From: CAWEBF01 sp963807235
GTDB taxonomy: Bacteria > Acidobacteriota > Vicinamibacteria > Vicinamibacterales > UBA2999
Reading direction: 5' to 3'
Length of the DNA stretch: 64,000 bases
Assembly (NCBI GenBank): GCA_963807235.1
Contig: CAWEBF010000015.1
Span: 186,001 to 250,000 of the forward strand
Each line of letters begins with the position of its first letter. Positions within the stretch are counted from its first letter, which is position 1. The position numbers and the translations under genes were made by a program. Positions 19,512-30,698 of the stretch are shown here, piece by piece. The notes under the pieces were generated by a model. That model saw nothing but the letters and a program-made list of their open reading frames with translations, made no database searches and had not been told where the DNA came from.

Positions 19512-20427
19512 TCATTGCGCCACATAGCCGTCTCGTGCACGGATGCGCGCTCCGCCCGCGATCGCGCGTCAGCCGCACCGAGATTGACCGCCAGCGTGCC
19601 TCGTTGCCCGGCCGGCGGGGCGGCGCGTAGCCCAGAAGATATTGGTGCGCCAGCTCCCGCGCGATCGAGGCCAGCGCGGGTTCGAGCGCCTCCGCGTTCC
19701 GAACATGGATCGATCGGCCGCCGGAGACGGCGGCCATCTCAGCCAGAATCGGTGCACGTGTCTTCCCGACGCCAATGCCGTACACGAGCGCGTTGCTGCG
19801 CCGCACCCGCTCGAGCACGTCGGCCACCGAAGCACGGCTATAACGATCGGCACCGTCCGTGAAGAGCACCAGGGCCTGGCGGCCGCGTTCGGGCTCCAGG
19901 CGATCCAGCGCCACGATCACGCTGTCGTGGAGCGCGGTCGTGCTCCACGGAGTCAGCTTCGCCAGCGCGAGCAGCTGCTCGTCGCGCGGCGCGTCGAGTG
20001 GCGCGATCACTTCGGCGCCGTCGGCGATTGCCCACACCATCGCGCGATCCTGCGGCTTCAACGCGCGCAGGAACGCCTGGGAGGCGCGCATCGCCAGGCG
20101 CAGCGGCTCCCCCGCCATGCTGAAGCTGCGGTCCACGCCGAGCGCCACTGTCAGGGGAAACTCCCCGGCCGCGAACACGGAGACGGGCTGCACCACACCG
20201 TCCTCCCGCACCTCGAAGTCTGAGGCCGTCAGGCCCGTCACGGGTGTGCCATCGGGCCGCGTGACGGAGGCATAGACCTCCACCAGCTGAACGCCCGTCG
20301 CGAACTGCGCACGCAGCTGCGGCGACAGGCCAATGGCGCCCACCGTCAACACCATGGCGGCCCACAGGGCGCGGCCCCGGGCTGGGCGTCCCCAGGAGTG
20401 GACGCTCGTTTTGGTGAACCTTTGCAC
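19512..20427 (-). CDS. VWA domain protein, Acidobacteria-type (frameshifted)
   Basis: About 304 aa. A signal segment ([15 protein letters not shown]) is followed by a beta-sandwich opener ([29 protein letters not shown]) and a von Willebrand A domain with a degenerate MIDAS motif ([18 protein letters not shown]). Removing one base near 19565 restores the family ending [10 protein letters not shown], with the stop at 19512; uncorrected, the frame runs on into the TonB region. This architecture is typical of the VWFA-related family of Acidobacteriota. Start uncertain: GTG at 20427 keeps a positively charged signal n-region; ATG at 20355 is the alternative. Confidence 0.8.
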
Positions 20428-20476
20428 AGCTAAGATGTCTTCAAGAACCGTTCCGGGTGCCACCGCGACCGCGTGG

Positions 20477-20482
20477 TACAAT
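20477..20482 (+). promoter_or_regulatory. Extended -10 promoter element for tatA
   Basis: TGG-TACAAT with the extended-10 TG (20474-20475), about 61 nt before the tatA start. No convincing -35 is seen, as expected for extended -10 promoters. Confidence 0.5.
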
Positions 20483-20543
20483 TTCGCAGGTTCGAGCGAG
20501 GGCTGGACAGTTCAGGCCACGACCCGGATCCGCTGGGTGCCGT

Positions 20544-20714
20544 ATGAATTTTGGCTTCACCGAGTTACTGATCATCCTCGCCATCCTGATCGTGATCTTT
20601 GGCGCGAAACGGTTGCCAGAGCTGGGACGAGGCATTGGCAGTGGCATCCGCAACTTCAAGGCCGCCACGCGCGAAGGCGCCGACAAGACCGACGAAGGCT
20701 CCGAACGCACCTAA
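20544..20714 (+). CDS. tatA: Sec-independent translocase subunit TatA
   Basis: A 56-aa protein with the TatA/E signature: N-terminal transmembrane helix ([14 protein letters not shown]), the hinge [14 protein letters not shown] and an amphipathic helix (SGIRNFKAA). TatA polymerises to form the pore for folded, twin-arginine substrates; the DUF1552 protein at 11134 is one candidate substrate in the window. tatB and tatC are not present here. The stop overlaps the convergent rnr stop within CTAA. Confidence 0.93.
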   Translation: MNFGFTELLIILAILIVIFGAKRLPELGRGIGSGIRNFKAATREGADKTDEGSERT

Positions 20715-22999
20715 CCGCCTTCGTTCAGGGCTAACGCTTTCTTCCACCCTTCTTCGCGGCGCGCTCGCGCCGCCCCGGACGCTGCGCCCGGGCGCGTGAG
20801 GGCTTGACCGTCCGGGCCGGCCTGGCTCGGGGAGGCCGGCCGCGGCTGCTGTCGAACGGCCTCCAGGATCTCCACAAGTCCCAGGTCCACCTGCCGTCGC
20901 TCCTGGTCCACGCGGATCACCTGCACGTGCACCCGGTCGCCCAGGCGGTACGTCTTCTTGGTGTTCTCTCCGAACAGCACGTGCTGCTGCTCGACGAAGC
21001 GGTAGAAGTCGTCGGCCATGCTGGTCACGTGGACACGGCCCTCCACGTAGTGCTCGACCAGCTCGACGAAGAGGCCGTACGGCGCCACGCCGGTCACGTA
21101 CCCGTCGAACTCGTCGCCGACTTTGTCGGCCATGAACCGCACCTTCTTCCACTGCAGCAGCTCGCGCTCGGCGTCGTCGGCTCGCCGTTCCATCTCGGAG
21201 GTATGGCGCGCCACTTCCGGCAAGGCGTCGTCGAGCTCCTCCCGCCGCGTGGCCGACACCGGCCCCTGGCCTGACTCCCGCAGCATGCGGTGCACGACCA
21301 GGTCGGGATACCGGCGAATCGGCGACGTGAAGTGGGTGTACTGATCGACGGCCAGGCCGAAGTGCCCGAGGCTGTTCGCGTCGTAGCGCGCCTTCTGCAT
21401 CGTGCGCAGCATCAGCGCCGCGATCGGCCGCTCCTCGGGCGTGCCGCGCATCCGGTCGATCAGCTTCTGAAAGTGGCGCGGACGAACCGCCTGGCCGGTG
21501 GCGGCCAGTCCATAGCCCAGCGGGGCGATGAACGCCTCGAACTCCTCGACCTTCTTGACGTCGGCGCCTCGTGCACGCGGTGAAGCGCCGGCACATCGTG
21601 CTGCACCAGGTGCCCGGCCACGGTCTCGTTGGCCAGCAGCATGAACTCCTCGATCATGCGGTGCGCGACGTTGCGCTCCGACGCCACGATCGCCGTGATG
21701 GCGCCTTCGGCGTCCAGCTCCACCTTCGCTTCCGGCAGGTCGAAGTCGATGGACCCGCGCCGGCGGCGGCGCTCGTTCAGCACGCCGAAGAGCTCGTGCA
21801 TCAGCTCGAACAGCGGCACCAGGGGCTCGTAGGCGGCGCGCACGGCCGGGTCGCGCTCCGACACGATGGCGTTCACCTCGGTGTAGGTCATCCGGGCCGC
21901 GCTGTGGATCACGCCGTCGTGAATCTCATAGCGCACCACGCGCCCGCGATCGTCCACGTCCATCACGCAGGACTGCACCAGGCGATCGACGCGCGGCTTC
22001 AGGCTGCACAGGCCCGTCGCCAGCTCGTGCGGGAACATGTGCACGGCGCGATCCGGGAAATACACGGACGTGCCGCGGTCGTAGGCGGACTCGTCGAGCG
22101 CCGACTCCTCACGCACGTAGTGCGAAACGTCCGCGATGTGGACGCCGAGCCGATACAGCCCATTCGGCAGTCGCGACAGCGTGATCGCATCGTCGAAGTC
22201 TCGGGCATCCTCGCCGTCGATGGTCACGGTCGGCACCTGCCTGAAGTCCGTCCGGCCCTCGATGTCCGCGGGCCGCACCACCTCGCCCAGGCGCTGCGCC
22301 TCCGTGACGGCTTCGGGCGGAAACAGCTCGGGGATGCCGAAGCTCCTGAGAGATCACGGTCGTGTCCACACCGGGCGCGTCCACACCGCCCAGGACCTCC
22401 ACGATGCGGCCTTCGGCGCCGCGCGCCTCGCTCGGGTACCTGGTGAGGTCCACCACCACCATGTCGCCGCGCGACGCGGGCAAGGGTTCGCCACCAGTCG
22501 GCACGCACATCCGTCTGCACCCGTTTGTCGAAGGGCACCACGAACCCGCGGCCGGACCCGTCCACCTCCAGCCGCCCTACGAGGCGCTGATGGCGGCGCG
22601 ACACCACCTCCAGCACGCGCCCTTCGTCGCCCCGCTCGGTGCGGCGCTCCACGCGCGCGGTGACGCGATCGCCGTGCATCGCATCCCCCAGCGACCCGGG
22701 CGGGATGAAGAGATCCTCGCCGTCCTCGCGGGACACGAACCCGACGCCGCTCGCCGTCGTGTGGATGGTGCCCACGACCAGATCCGCGCGCCCGGGGAGG
22801 CCGAACAGATGCCCGCGCTGGCGAACCAGTTCACCGCGGCCACGAGCGCCCGGAGATGGCGCTTGAACGACGTCCGCTCCTCTTTCGGCACGCGCAGCGT
22901 GCGGATCAGATCGCGCGCGGTGGCCGGACGCCGCACGTCGTCACGCAGCGCGCGCAGCACCTCGTCGCGCGTCCAGGTGGCGCCGGATCGAGTGCCCAT
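20711..22999 (-). CDS. rnr: Ribonuclease R (frameshifted)
   Basis: A 3'-5' exoribonuclease. Four single-base indels (missing base near 22835, extra near 22498, extra near 22346, missing near 21575) split the frame; correcting them gives about 762 aa. Readable order: N-terminal winged-helix region ([18 protein letters not shown]), cold-shock domains ([20 protein letters not shown]), RNB catalytic domain ([17 protein letters not shown] with the metal-binding Asp cluster; [14 protein letters not shown]), and a C-terminal S1 domain ([17 protein letters not shown]). The ATG overlaps the gckA stop as TGATG. Because RNase R is conserved and all domains keep their residues, sequence error is likelier than decay. 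Confidence 0.9.
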
Positions 23000-24325
23000 C
23001 AGCCGATCAGGACAATCTGCAGGTCGCCGACGTTGGTGCGCGTCGGTCCCGTGCGAATCAGGTCGCCGAGAGCGTCGAAGTAGGTGTAGGAATCGTTGTC
23101 GCGCAAGAAGGCCTCGGGCGGCGGCAGGCCCGCCGCGGCGGCGCGCGCCAGTGTGGACGAATCCACGGCCGCGCCGGCCGCGTCCGTGGGACCGTCGATC
23201 CCGTCGGTGCCCAGGCTGCCCAGCACGACGCGCGGACCCAGTTCGTCCAGATGAGGCGCCGCTGCACACGCGAACTCCTGGTTGCGTCCACCTCGTCCCG
23301 CGCCGCGAACGGTCACGGTGGTTTCACCGGACGACAACACGCATACCGGGCGCGGCGTCTCGCGCACCAGGGCGGCCAGCCGACGCACGTGCGCCACGGC
23401 CGCATCTCGAGCCTCACCCGTCACCGGTTCGTCCACCACCAGCACGGTGAAGCCGCCCGCGTGCGCAGCACGCGCAGCGTCGTCGAGCGCGCCGCGCTGC
23501 GGGCCGATCACCACGGCGTCCGCCCGCGCCATGCGCGGATCGCCAGCTGTCGGTGTCTCGGGCACCTGGCCTGCTGCGCCGGCCTGGAGACGCGCGACCA
23601 CGGGTTCGGGAAACGCCACCCGGCCACCCCGGCGCTCCAGCACGGCGAGCGCCTGCGCGAAGGTGCTTTCGTCCGGGAAGGTCGGGCCCGAAGCGATCAC
23701 CGAGAGGTCGTCGCCCACGACGTCCGAGAGCGCCAGCGTATGAGTGCCGCCCGGTGCGGCCGCGGCCAACAGCCCTCCCTTGATGGCCGACAGATGCTTG
23801 CGCACGGTGTTCAATTCGTAGATGTCCGCGCCCGACTCGAGCAGCCGACGGACCGTGTCCTGCTTGTCTTCGAGCGAGATCCCCTCGGCCGGCAGCGCCA
23901 TCAGCGCCGATCCGCCGCCCGACAACAGCACCAGCAGCAGGTCCCCGGACGTCGTGCGGCCGGCAATGTCCAACGCGCGCCGCGCGCCCCGCACGCTGCC
24001 GTCGGTCGGCACCGGGTGGCCCGCGTCCACCCACTCCACTCCGTCCGGTACCGGGGAGTTGGCCGGTCCCACGCCGAGCACCGTGCTCGCGCGGCATGGC
24101 GACGCGTCCAGGAAGGCCTGCAGCATCGTGGCCGATGCCTTGCCCGCGGCCACCACGTGCACCGAGGCGGCCGACGAGAATCCGCTGACGCAAGGGGGGA
24201 GCAGCGAGTGCGCGGGTCACGAGCGAGCCCGCGTCCACGGCCTTCAAGGCCGCGCGAGAGATGACCGTGAGATGTGCGCGGAGATGGTCGAGGTCGATCA
24301 GTGGACTCGCCGCCGGTCGGTCCAT
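22999..24325 (-). CDS. Glycerate 2-kinase, MOFRL family (frameshifted)
   Basis: A 441-aa protein after shortening a run of six C to five near 24195 (minus strand). The N-terminal DUF4147 half includes HVVAAGKASATM, GPANSPVPDGVEWVDAGHP and LLSGGGSALMALP; the C-terminal MOFRL half contains VCVLSSGETTVTVRG and LGSLGTDGIDGPTDAAGA. The family phosphorylates D-glycerate at C2 in glyoxylate and serine catabolism. The 3' end is coupled to rnr by a TGATG overlap, and the 5' end overlaps a small hypothetical gene. Confidence 0.88.
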
Positions 24326-24609
24326 CCCGACGCGCCGGTGACCAGGTCGAACTGACGCAGCAATCGGCTGACGACCTGGTCGGCGTTTCCGGCGGCGCAC
24401 AGATGATCCAGTTGCTCCAGCACCTTACCCAGCGCCTCTTCGACGTCGCTGACCGCCCGTTCGGAGTAGTGCTCGCGCTGTTCGTCGAGACACTGCTGAC
24501 ACTTCACGAACTCTTCGCGGTAGAAGGTTGACTTGGAGGAACATTCAGGCTCCCAAATCGGGAGCGAATCAGCCAGGAAGCGGGCGATGCGGTGCCGGGA
24601 AACGGACAT
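24298..24609 (-). CDS. Hypothetical protein with a CxxC motif
   Basis: A 103-aa hydrophilic, Glu/Arg-rich protein, mostly helical, with Cys residues in PECSSK and VKCQQCLDEQ that could bind zinc. I do not recognise a family. A well-formed promoter lies just upstream and the gene overlaps the start of the glycerate kinase gene by 28 nt, so it probably heads that operon. Confidence 0.6.
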   Translation of the reverse strand: MSVSRHRIARFLADSLPIWEPECSSKSTFYREEFVKCQQCLDEQREHYSERAVSDVEEALGKVLEQLDHLCAAGNADQVVSRLLRQFDLVTGASGWTDRRRVH

Positions 24610-24625
24610 GCAACCGGTGAGTCCC

Positions 24626-24655
24626 AGTCTAGTCAGGGCCGCCCACGGCTGTCAA
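24626..24655 (-). promoter_or_regulatory. Sigma70-type promoter
   Basis: On the minus strand TTGACA (24655-24650), an 18-nt spacer and TAGACT (24631-24626), with 16 nt to the ATG at 24609. It would drive the hypothetical gene, glycerate kinase and rnr. Confidence 0.7.
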
Positions 24656-24673
24656 CGGCGAGGGCGTGCAGCT

Positions 24674-25564
24674 TCACGACCCGACACGCCGGGAGGCGAT
24701 GAGGCCCCCCAGGCTGCCGACCAGCATCCCGCCGGCCACCAGTCCGGCGCTCAGCGAGACCGGCAGGAAGCGCGGGGCCATGCCGTCAAGTGCCAGGGTG
24801 AGATCCATCCCCCAGAGCGCCAAGCCAATTCTGTAGCCGATGAACACGGCGACCAGCGCGACCAGGGCGCCCAGCCCGCCCTGCAGCAGCCCCTCGGCGA
24901 CGAACGGCCCGCGAATGAAGGCGGCCGAGGCGCCCACGAGCTCCATGATTTCAATCTCGTCCTTTCGCGCGTGCATCCCGAGCCGGACCACGCTGGCCAC
25001 CGTGACCGCCGCGGCCACGGCAAGGAGCATCGCCAGCGCCACGCCCACGCGCCGCAGCGCCTCCAGGCCCTGCCCGACCCGCGCCAGCCAGACGCGGTCG
25101 TAACGCACGTCGGCCACGCCTGGCAGGGTCGCTACGCGCCGCAGCAGCGACTCGCCAGCACCGCTCGCGTCGCCCCTGTCCTGGAGCCGCACCTCGAGCG
25201 AAGCCGGGAACGGATTGCCACCCAGCTCGGCCGTCATGGACGCCAGCTCTGCGAACTCCCTCCGGAACCGGGCCAGGGCCTGATCCTTGGAGACGTACTC
25301 GCGCCCGCTCACCACTTCGCTCTGGTCGAGCAGCGTTTCCACCATGCCGCGCTGCTCGGAGGTCGCGTCGTCGCGCAGGTAGACCGAGAACTCGGCGCTC
25401 TCCCACCAGCGCGCCAGGATCCGGTCCGCGTTGAACGTCACCAGGCCCACGGCGCCCAGCACGCTCGACGCGAGGGCGATGGCCAGGATGGCGAACACGG
25501 TCGATCCCTTGCCGCGCCAGAGGCTCGCCCAGCCGTGCCGCAGCGCGTAGTCGATGGCCCTCAC
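24674..25564 (-). CDS. ftsX: Cell-division ABC transporter permease FtsX
   Basis: A 296-aa protein with a cytoplasmic N-terminus, one transmembrane helix (FAILAIALASSVLGAVGLVTF), an extracytoplasmic domain of about 110 residues (SVYLRDDATSEQRGMVETLL), and a cluster of three helices at the C-terminus, as in FtsX. With FtsE it regulates septal peptidoglycan hydrolases. The GTG start overlaps the ftsE stop as GTGA, fixing the start. Confidence 0.93.
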   Translation of the reverse strand: MRAIDYALRHGWASLWRGKGSTVFAILAIALASSVLGAVGLVTFNADRILARWWESAEFSVYLRDDATSEQRGMVETLLDQSEVVSGREYVSKDQALARFRREFAELASMTAELGGNPFPASLEVRLQDRGDASGAGESLLRRVATLPGVADVRYDRVWLARVGQGLEALRRVGVALAMLLAVAAAVTVASVVRLGMHARKDEIEIMELVGASAAFIRGPFVAEGLLQGGLGALVALVAVFIGYRIGLALWGMDLTLALDGMAPRFLPVSLSAGLVAGGMLVGSLGGLIASRRVGS

Positions 25565-26220
25565 GACGTCTCCACGATGCGGCCGTGATCCAGTGTGACG
25601 CTGCGACGGTCGACCAGGCGGATCAGCTCCCGATCGTGCGTCGCCACGAGCACGGTGGTGCCGCCGGCGTTGACCTCGCGCAGCAGGTTCATGATCTCGA
25701 GCGACAGATCGGGATCCAGGTTGCCCGTCGGCTCGTCGGCGATGACGAGCGGCGGGTCGTTCATCAGCGCGCGCGCGATCGCGATGCGCTGCTGCTCGCC
25801 GCCCGAGAGTTCGCGCGGGTAGGCGTTCATCCGGTGCTGGAGTCCGACCCACTTGAGAACCTGGAACGCCCGGCGGCGCTGCTGCGCCGGCGCGACGCCC
25901 AGCACCTCCGAGACGAACGACACGTTCTCGAAGACCGTCCGGGTGGGAATCAGCTTGAAGTCCTGGAACACGAAGCCGACACCCCGGCGGTATTCCTGCA
26001 CCTCGGCACGGCTCAGCGCGGTGAGGTTGTGTCCGTTGACCAGGATCTCGCCTTCGCTCGCCCGTTCCTTGACCAGCAGCAAGCGAAGGAACGTGGACTT
26101 GCCGGCGCCGCTCGGCCCGGTCAGGAAGACGAACTCGCCCTTCTCCACGGAGAGCGACAAGTCGCGCAGCGCGTAGACGCTGCGATCGTAGAACTTGGAG
26201 AGGTTCTTCGCCTCGATCAC
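25561..26220 (-). CDS. ftsE: Cell-division ABC transporter ATPase FtsE
   Basis: The 219-aa ABC ATPase has Walker A (GPSGAGKST), Q-loop ([10 protein letters not shown]), signature [16 protein letters not shown], Walker B ([13 protein letters not shown]) and the H-loop (VATHD). The [18 protein letters not shown] opening is typical of FtsE. I prefer the GTG at 26220, which gives the usual length; a TTG at 26265 would add 15 unconserved residues. It is coupled to ftsX. Confidence 0.92.
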   Translation of the reverse strand: MIEAKNLSKFYDRSVYALRDLSLSVEKGEFVFLTGPSGAGKSTFLRLLLVKERASEGEILVNGHNLTALSRAEVQEYRRGVGFVFQDFKLIPTRTVFENVSFVSEVLGVAPAQQRRRAFQVLKWVGLQHRMNAYPRELSGGEQQRIAIARALMNDPPLVIADEPTGNLDPDLSLEIMNLLREVNAGGTTVLVATHDRELIRLVDRRSVTLDHGRIVETS

Positions 26221-26268
26221 GTCGGAGTTCGCCCGAGAGTAGCCCACCGGGCGCCGGTCTAGCAACCG

Positions 26269-26305
26269 GGTTAGCCAGGCGCGAATCAGCCTCGCCTGGC
26301 TAACC
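26269..26305. terminator. 13-bp perfect inverted repeat after gatB
   Basis: GGTTAGCCAGGCG (26269-26281) pairs perfectly with CGCCTGGCTAACC (26293-26305) around an 11-nt loop. It touches the gatB stop codon and lies between gatB and ftsE on the same strand. No T-run follows, so it may be a processing or attenuating hairpin rather than a full terminator. Confidence 0.6.
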
Positions 26306-27738
<1,433 letters not shown>

Positions 27739-27742
<4 letters not shown>

Positions 27743-29352
27743 CTGTCATGAAGCCTGTCGGGCCGGCCTCTTTCACGGAACTGTGGTACGTCGGCCTCGA
27801 ACGTCTTGAAGTTGTCCACGAACATCTTCGCCAGCTTGCCGGCCTGCTCGTCGTACTTCGCCGGCGTCGGGCCAGGTGCTGCGCGGATCCAGCACCCCCG
27901 CCGGCACGCCGGGACAGCTGGTCGGCATGTCGAGGTTGAAGCACGGCGTGCTTCTGGTAGCCGACGCTGTCGAGCTGGCCGGTGAGCGCCGCCGTGATCA
28001 TCGCGCGCGTGTGGGCGATCTTCATCCGGCTGCCGACGCCGTACGGGCCCGCCGGTCCAGCCGGTGTTCACCAGCCACACGCGCGCCTGGTGCTTGGCGA
28101 TCTTCTCGCCGAGCATCCGCGCGTAGACGTTGGGGTTGAGCGGCAGGAACGGCGCGCCGAAGCAGGTGCTGAACGTGGCTTTCGGTTCGGTCACGCCCTT
28201 CTCGGTGCCGGCCACCCGCGCGGTGTAGCCCGACAGGAAGTGGTACATCGCCGCGTCCGGCGTCAGCCGCGCGATCGGCGGCAGCACGCCGTAGGCGTCG
28301 GCCGTCAGCATCACGATATTGGTCGGGTGTCCACCGCGTCCCGACAATTCGGCGTTGTCGATGAACTCGATCGGATAGGAGCCGCGGGTGTTCTCGGTCA
28401 GCGAGGCGTCGTCGAGGTCCAGCGTGCGGCGATCGGGATCGATCACCACGTTCTCGAGGATCGTGCCGAAGCGCCTGGTGGTGGCGTAGATCTGCGGCTC
28501 GGCCTCGGCCGAGAGCTTGATCACCTTCGCGTAGCAGCCGCCTTCGAAATTGAAGACGCCGGAGTCGCTCCATCCGTGCTCGTCGTCGCCGATGAGACGC
28601 CGCTGCGGGTCACTCGACAGCGTCGTCTTCCCGGTACCAGAGAGGCCGAAGAAGAGCGCCGTGTCACCCTTGGGTCCGATGTTCGCCGAGCAGTGCATCG
28701 AGAGCACGCCCTGACGAGGCAATGTGTAGTTCAGGATGGTGAAGATCGATTTCTTGATCTCGCCGGCGTAGTGCGTGCCCCCGATGAGCACCACCTTCTT
28801 CCCGAAGTGCACGAAGATGAAGACGTCGGACCGGGTGCCGTGTTTGGCCGGGTCGGACTTGAAGAGCGGCGCGTCGATGACCGTGAACTCGGGACGGTGC
28901 TCGGCCCGCTTGGCCGCGTCGTCCTCGGGCAGGAACATGTTGCGGGCGAACAGATTGTGCCAGGCGAACTGATTGACGACGCGGATCGGCAGCTTGTAGA
29001 CCGGGTCGGTACCAGCCCACGCATCGAGCACGAACAGTTCCTTGTCCTGCAGGTAGGCCATCATGTCGCGGTGAAGGGCCGCGAACTTCTCCTCGTCCAC
29101 CGGACGGTTGACGGCGCCCCAGTGCACGTGGCCGTCGCTCGACGCCTCTTTCACGACGAACTTGTCGTTCGGTGACCGCCCGGTGTGCTGACCGGTGCGG
29201 GCAACCAGGGGGCCTTCGGCTGCAAGCGAGGCTTCACCCCGCGTCAAAGCCTGCTCGTAGAGCGCTGCCGGGCTGAGGTTCCAGTGGACGCGTCCGGACC
29301 GCACGATTCCCAGCGCTTCGAGGCCGTACGCCCGCTCGACCTGCATCGACAT
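27739..29352 (-). CDS. pckA: Phosphoenolpyruvate carboxykinase (ATP) (frameshifted)
   Basis: It converts oxaloacetate and ATP to PEP in gluconeogenesis. The first ~435 residues are intact, with RSPNDKFVV, the P-loop [11 protein letters not shown], the metal/substrate segment GDDEHGW and NTGWTGGP. Three extra bases (near 28045, 27945 and 27862) then scramble the C-terminus; the correct peptides ([12 protein letters not shown], then [12 protein letters not shown]) appear in successive frames. A fourth extra T near 27778 probably hides the native end, so the true stop is uncertain. GGGGGAG precedes the ATG at 29352, and TACGAT farther upstream may be its -10. Confidence 0.92.
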
Positions 29353-29418
29353 GTTGCTCGACTCCCCCTGACAGAAAGCTCAAATCGTAGTCCTGTTGGC
29401 CCCTGCGGCGCAACGCGC

Positions 29419-29424
29419 TAGAAT
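29419..29424 (+). promoter_or_regulatory. -10 box upstream of the second ECF sigma gene
   Basis: TAGAAT, 12 nt before the ATG at 29437, predicting a leader of about six nucleotides with no room for a ribosome site. Confidence 0.45.
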
Positions 29425-29436
29425 CGTAAGTGCACT

Positions 29437-30102
29437 ATGGCCGGGACCCCCGCTCGCGCGACTGCCTTTTCCCCTGCTCCAACCGAGGCGCCGGGGCGCG
29501 CGCACACCCGGTCGCGCGAATCGGAGCTGGCCAGCGCGGTCAAAAGCCTGATGATGGCGGGCCAGCGCGACCGTGCCCGCGAGCGCTTTGGCGAACTGGT
29601 CGCCTGCCAGCAGCGCCGGGCGGTCCGCATCGCCTTTCATTACCTGCGCGACGCACACGACGCGGACGAAGCTGTACAGGACGCCTTCCTGAAGGTCTTC
29701 ACGCACATCACGACGTACCGCGACGACCTGCCGTTCGAGGTGTGGTTCACGCGCATCCTGGTGAACCGCTGCCTCGACGTACGCAAGGCGCGTGCGCGGC
29801 GCCTCAAGTGGGCGCTGCCGATGACGCTCTCGGGCGACCTGCGCGTGCCCGATCGGCCGACGTCGCAGGCGAGCGCTGAAGACATGCTGATCTCCGACGA
29901 GCGCCGCCGGTCGATCGGCGAAGCCGTGGACCAGCTGCCGAACCGCCAGCGCGCTGTCTTCACCCTGTGCCACATCGCCGAACAGACGACGAGCGAGGTC
30001 AGCGAGGCCCTGGGGTTGAGCGAGGCGACCGTGCGCGTGCACCTCTTCCGCGCCGTTCGAAAGCTGCGGACGCTGCTGGCCGGGCAGGAGGCGCGCGCAT
30101 GA
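29437..30102 (+). CDS. ECF-type RNA polymerase sigma factor
   Basis: A 221-aa protein with region 2 (AFHYLRDAHDADEAVQDAFLKVF and VWFTRILVNRCLDVRK) and region 4 (LPNRQRAVFTLCHIAEQTTSEVSEALGLSEATVRVHLFRAVRKLR). The stop overlaps the anti-sigma start as ATGA. It is the first gene of a sigma/anti-sigma/ispH run. Confidence 0.92.
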   Translation: MAGTPARATAFSPAPTEAPGRAHTRSRESELASAVKSLMMAGQRDRARERFGELVACQQRRAVRIAFHYLRDAHDADEAVQDAFLKVFTHITTYRDDLPFEVWFTRILVNRCLDVRKARARRLKWALPMTLSGDLRVPDRPTSQASAEDMLISDERRRSIGEAVDQLPNRQRAVFTLCHIAEQTTSEVSEALGLSEATVRVHLFRAVRKLRTLLAGQEARA

Positions 30103-30698
30103 TCCGCCGCCACCTCACCGACGCGCAGATGATCGAGGCTTCAGTGGGTCACGCCGCCGGCGCCGGGCTCGCCTCTCAGAGCCCCGACCACGTCGAGCAC
30201 CACCTTCACGACTGCGCGGAGTGCCGCTCACGGCACGAATCGCTGCGCGGGTTGCTGGCCGACGCCACGAGCGCCTCCGTGGCGGATGCGGATGCCGCGT
30301 TCCCGCTCGACCGGCTGACGCGCCAGCACCAGCACATCATGGAACGCGTGGAGCAGTTGACGCAGGCGGGCCGCGTGATCAGCTTCCCCAGCGCGTTCGG
30401 GCGTGTCACCCCGCCGTCGGCCGCGAACGGATCGCGCTGGGTGGCTGCGGCCGCAGCTGCCGGCCTGGTCGTGGGCCTGCTGGGCGGCCACCTGACACAC
30501 GATCTGCGCATCCAGCCAAGTGCCACATTCGCGGGCAGGGCGCCCGCCTCCGCCACGCACGCCGTGGTGGTGCCGGTTTCGCAGCCGGGGGAAGAAGAGC
30601 TGCTGGGCCAGGTGGAAGTAGCGTTCGAAGGCAGGGGACCCTCGGCGCTGCGGCCGCTCGACGCTCTGACGCCTGCGGTCTGGGATGTCCGCGAGTAG
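30099..30698 (+). CDS. Zinc-finger anti-sigma factor
   Basis: The 199-aa protein has the ZAS-type motif HHLHDCAECRSR near residue 40, which binds zinc and holds the cognate sigma factor, then one transmembrane helix (WVAAAAAAGLVVGLLGG) near residue 115 and a periplasmic tail. It overlaps the upstream sigma gene by 4 nt and the downstream ispH start by 14 nt. Confidence 0.85.
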   Translation: MIRRHLTDAQMIEASVGHAAGAGLASQSPDHVEHHLHDCAECRSRHESLRGLLADATSASVADADAAFPLDRLTRQHQHIMERVEQLTQAGRVISFPSAFGRVTPPSAANGSRWVAAAAAAGLVVGLLGGHLTHDLRIQPSATFAGRAPASATHAVVVPVSQPGEEELLGQVEVAFEGRGPSALRPLDALTPAVWDVRE

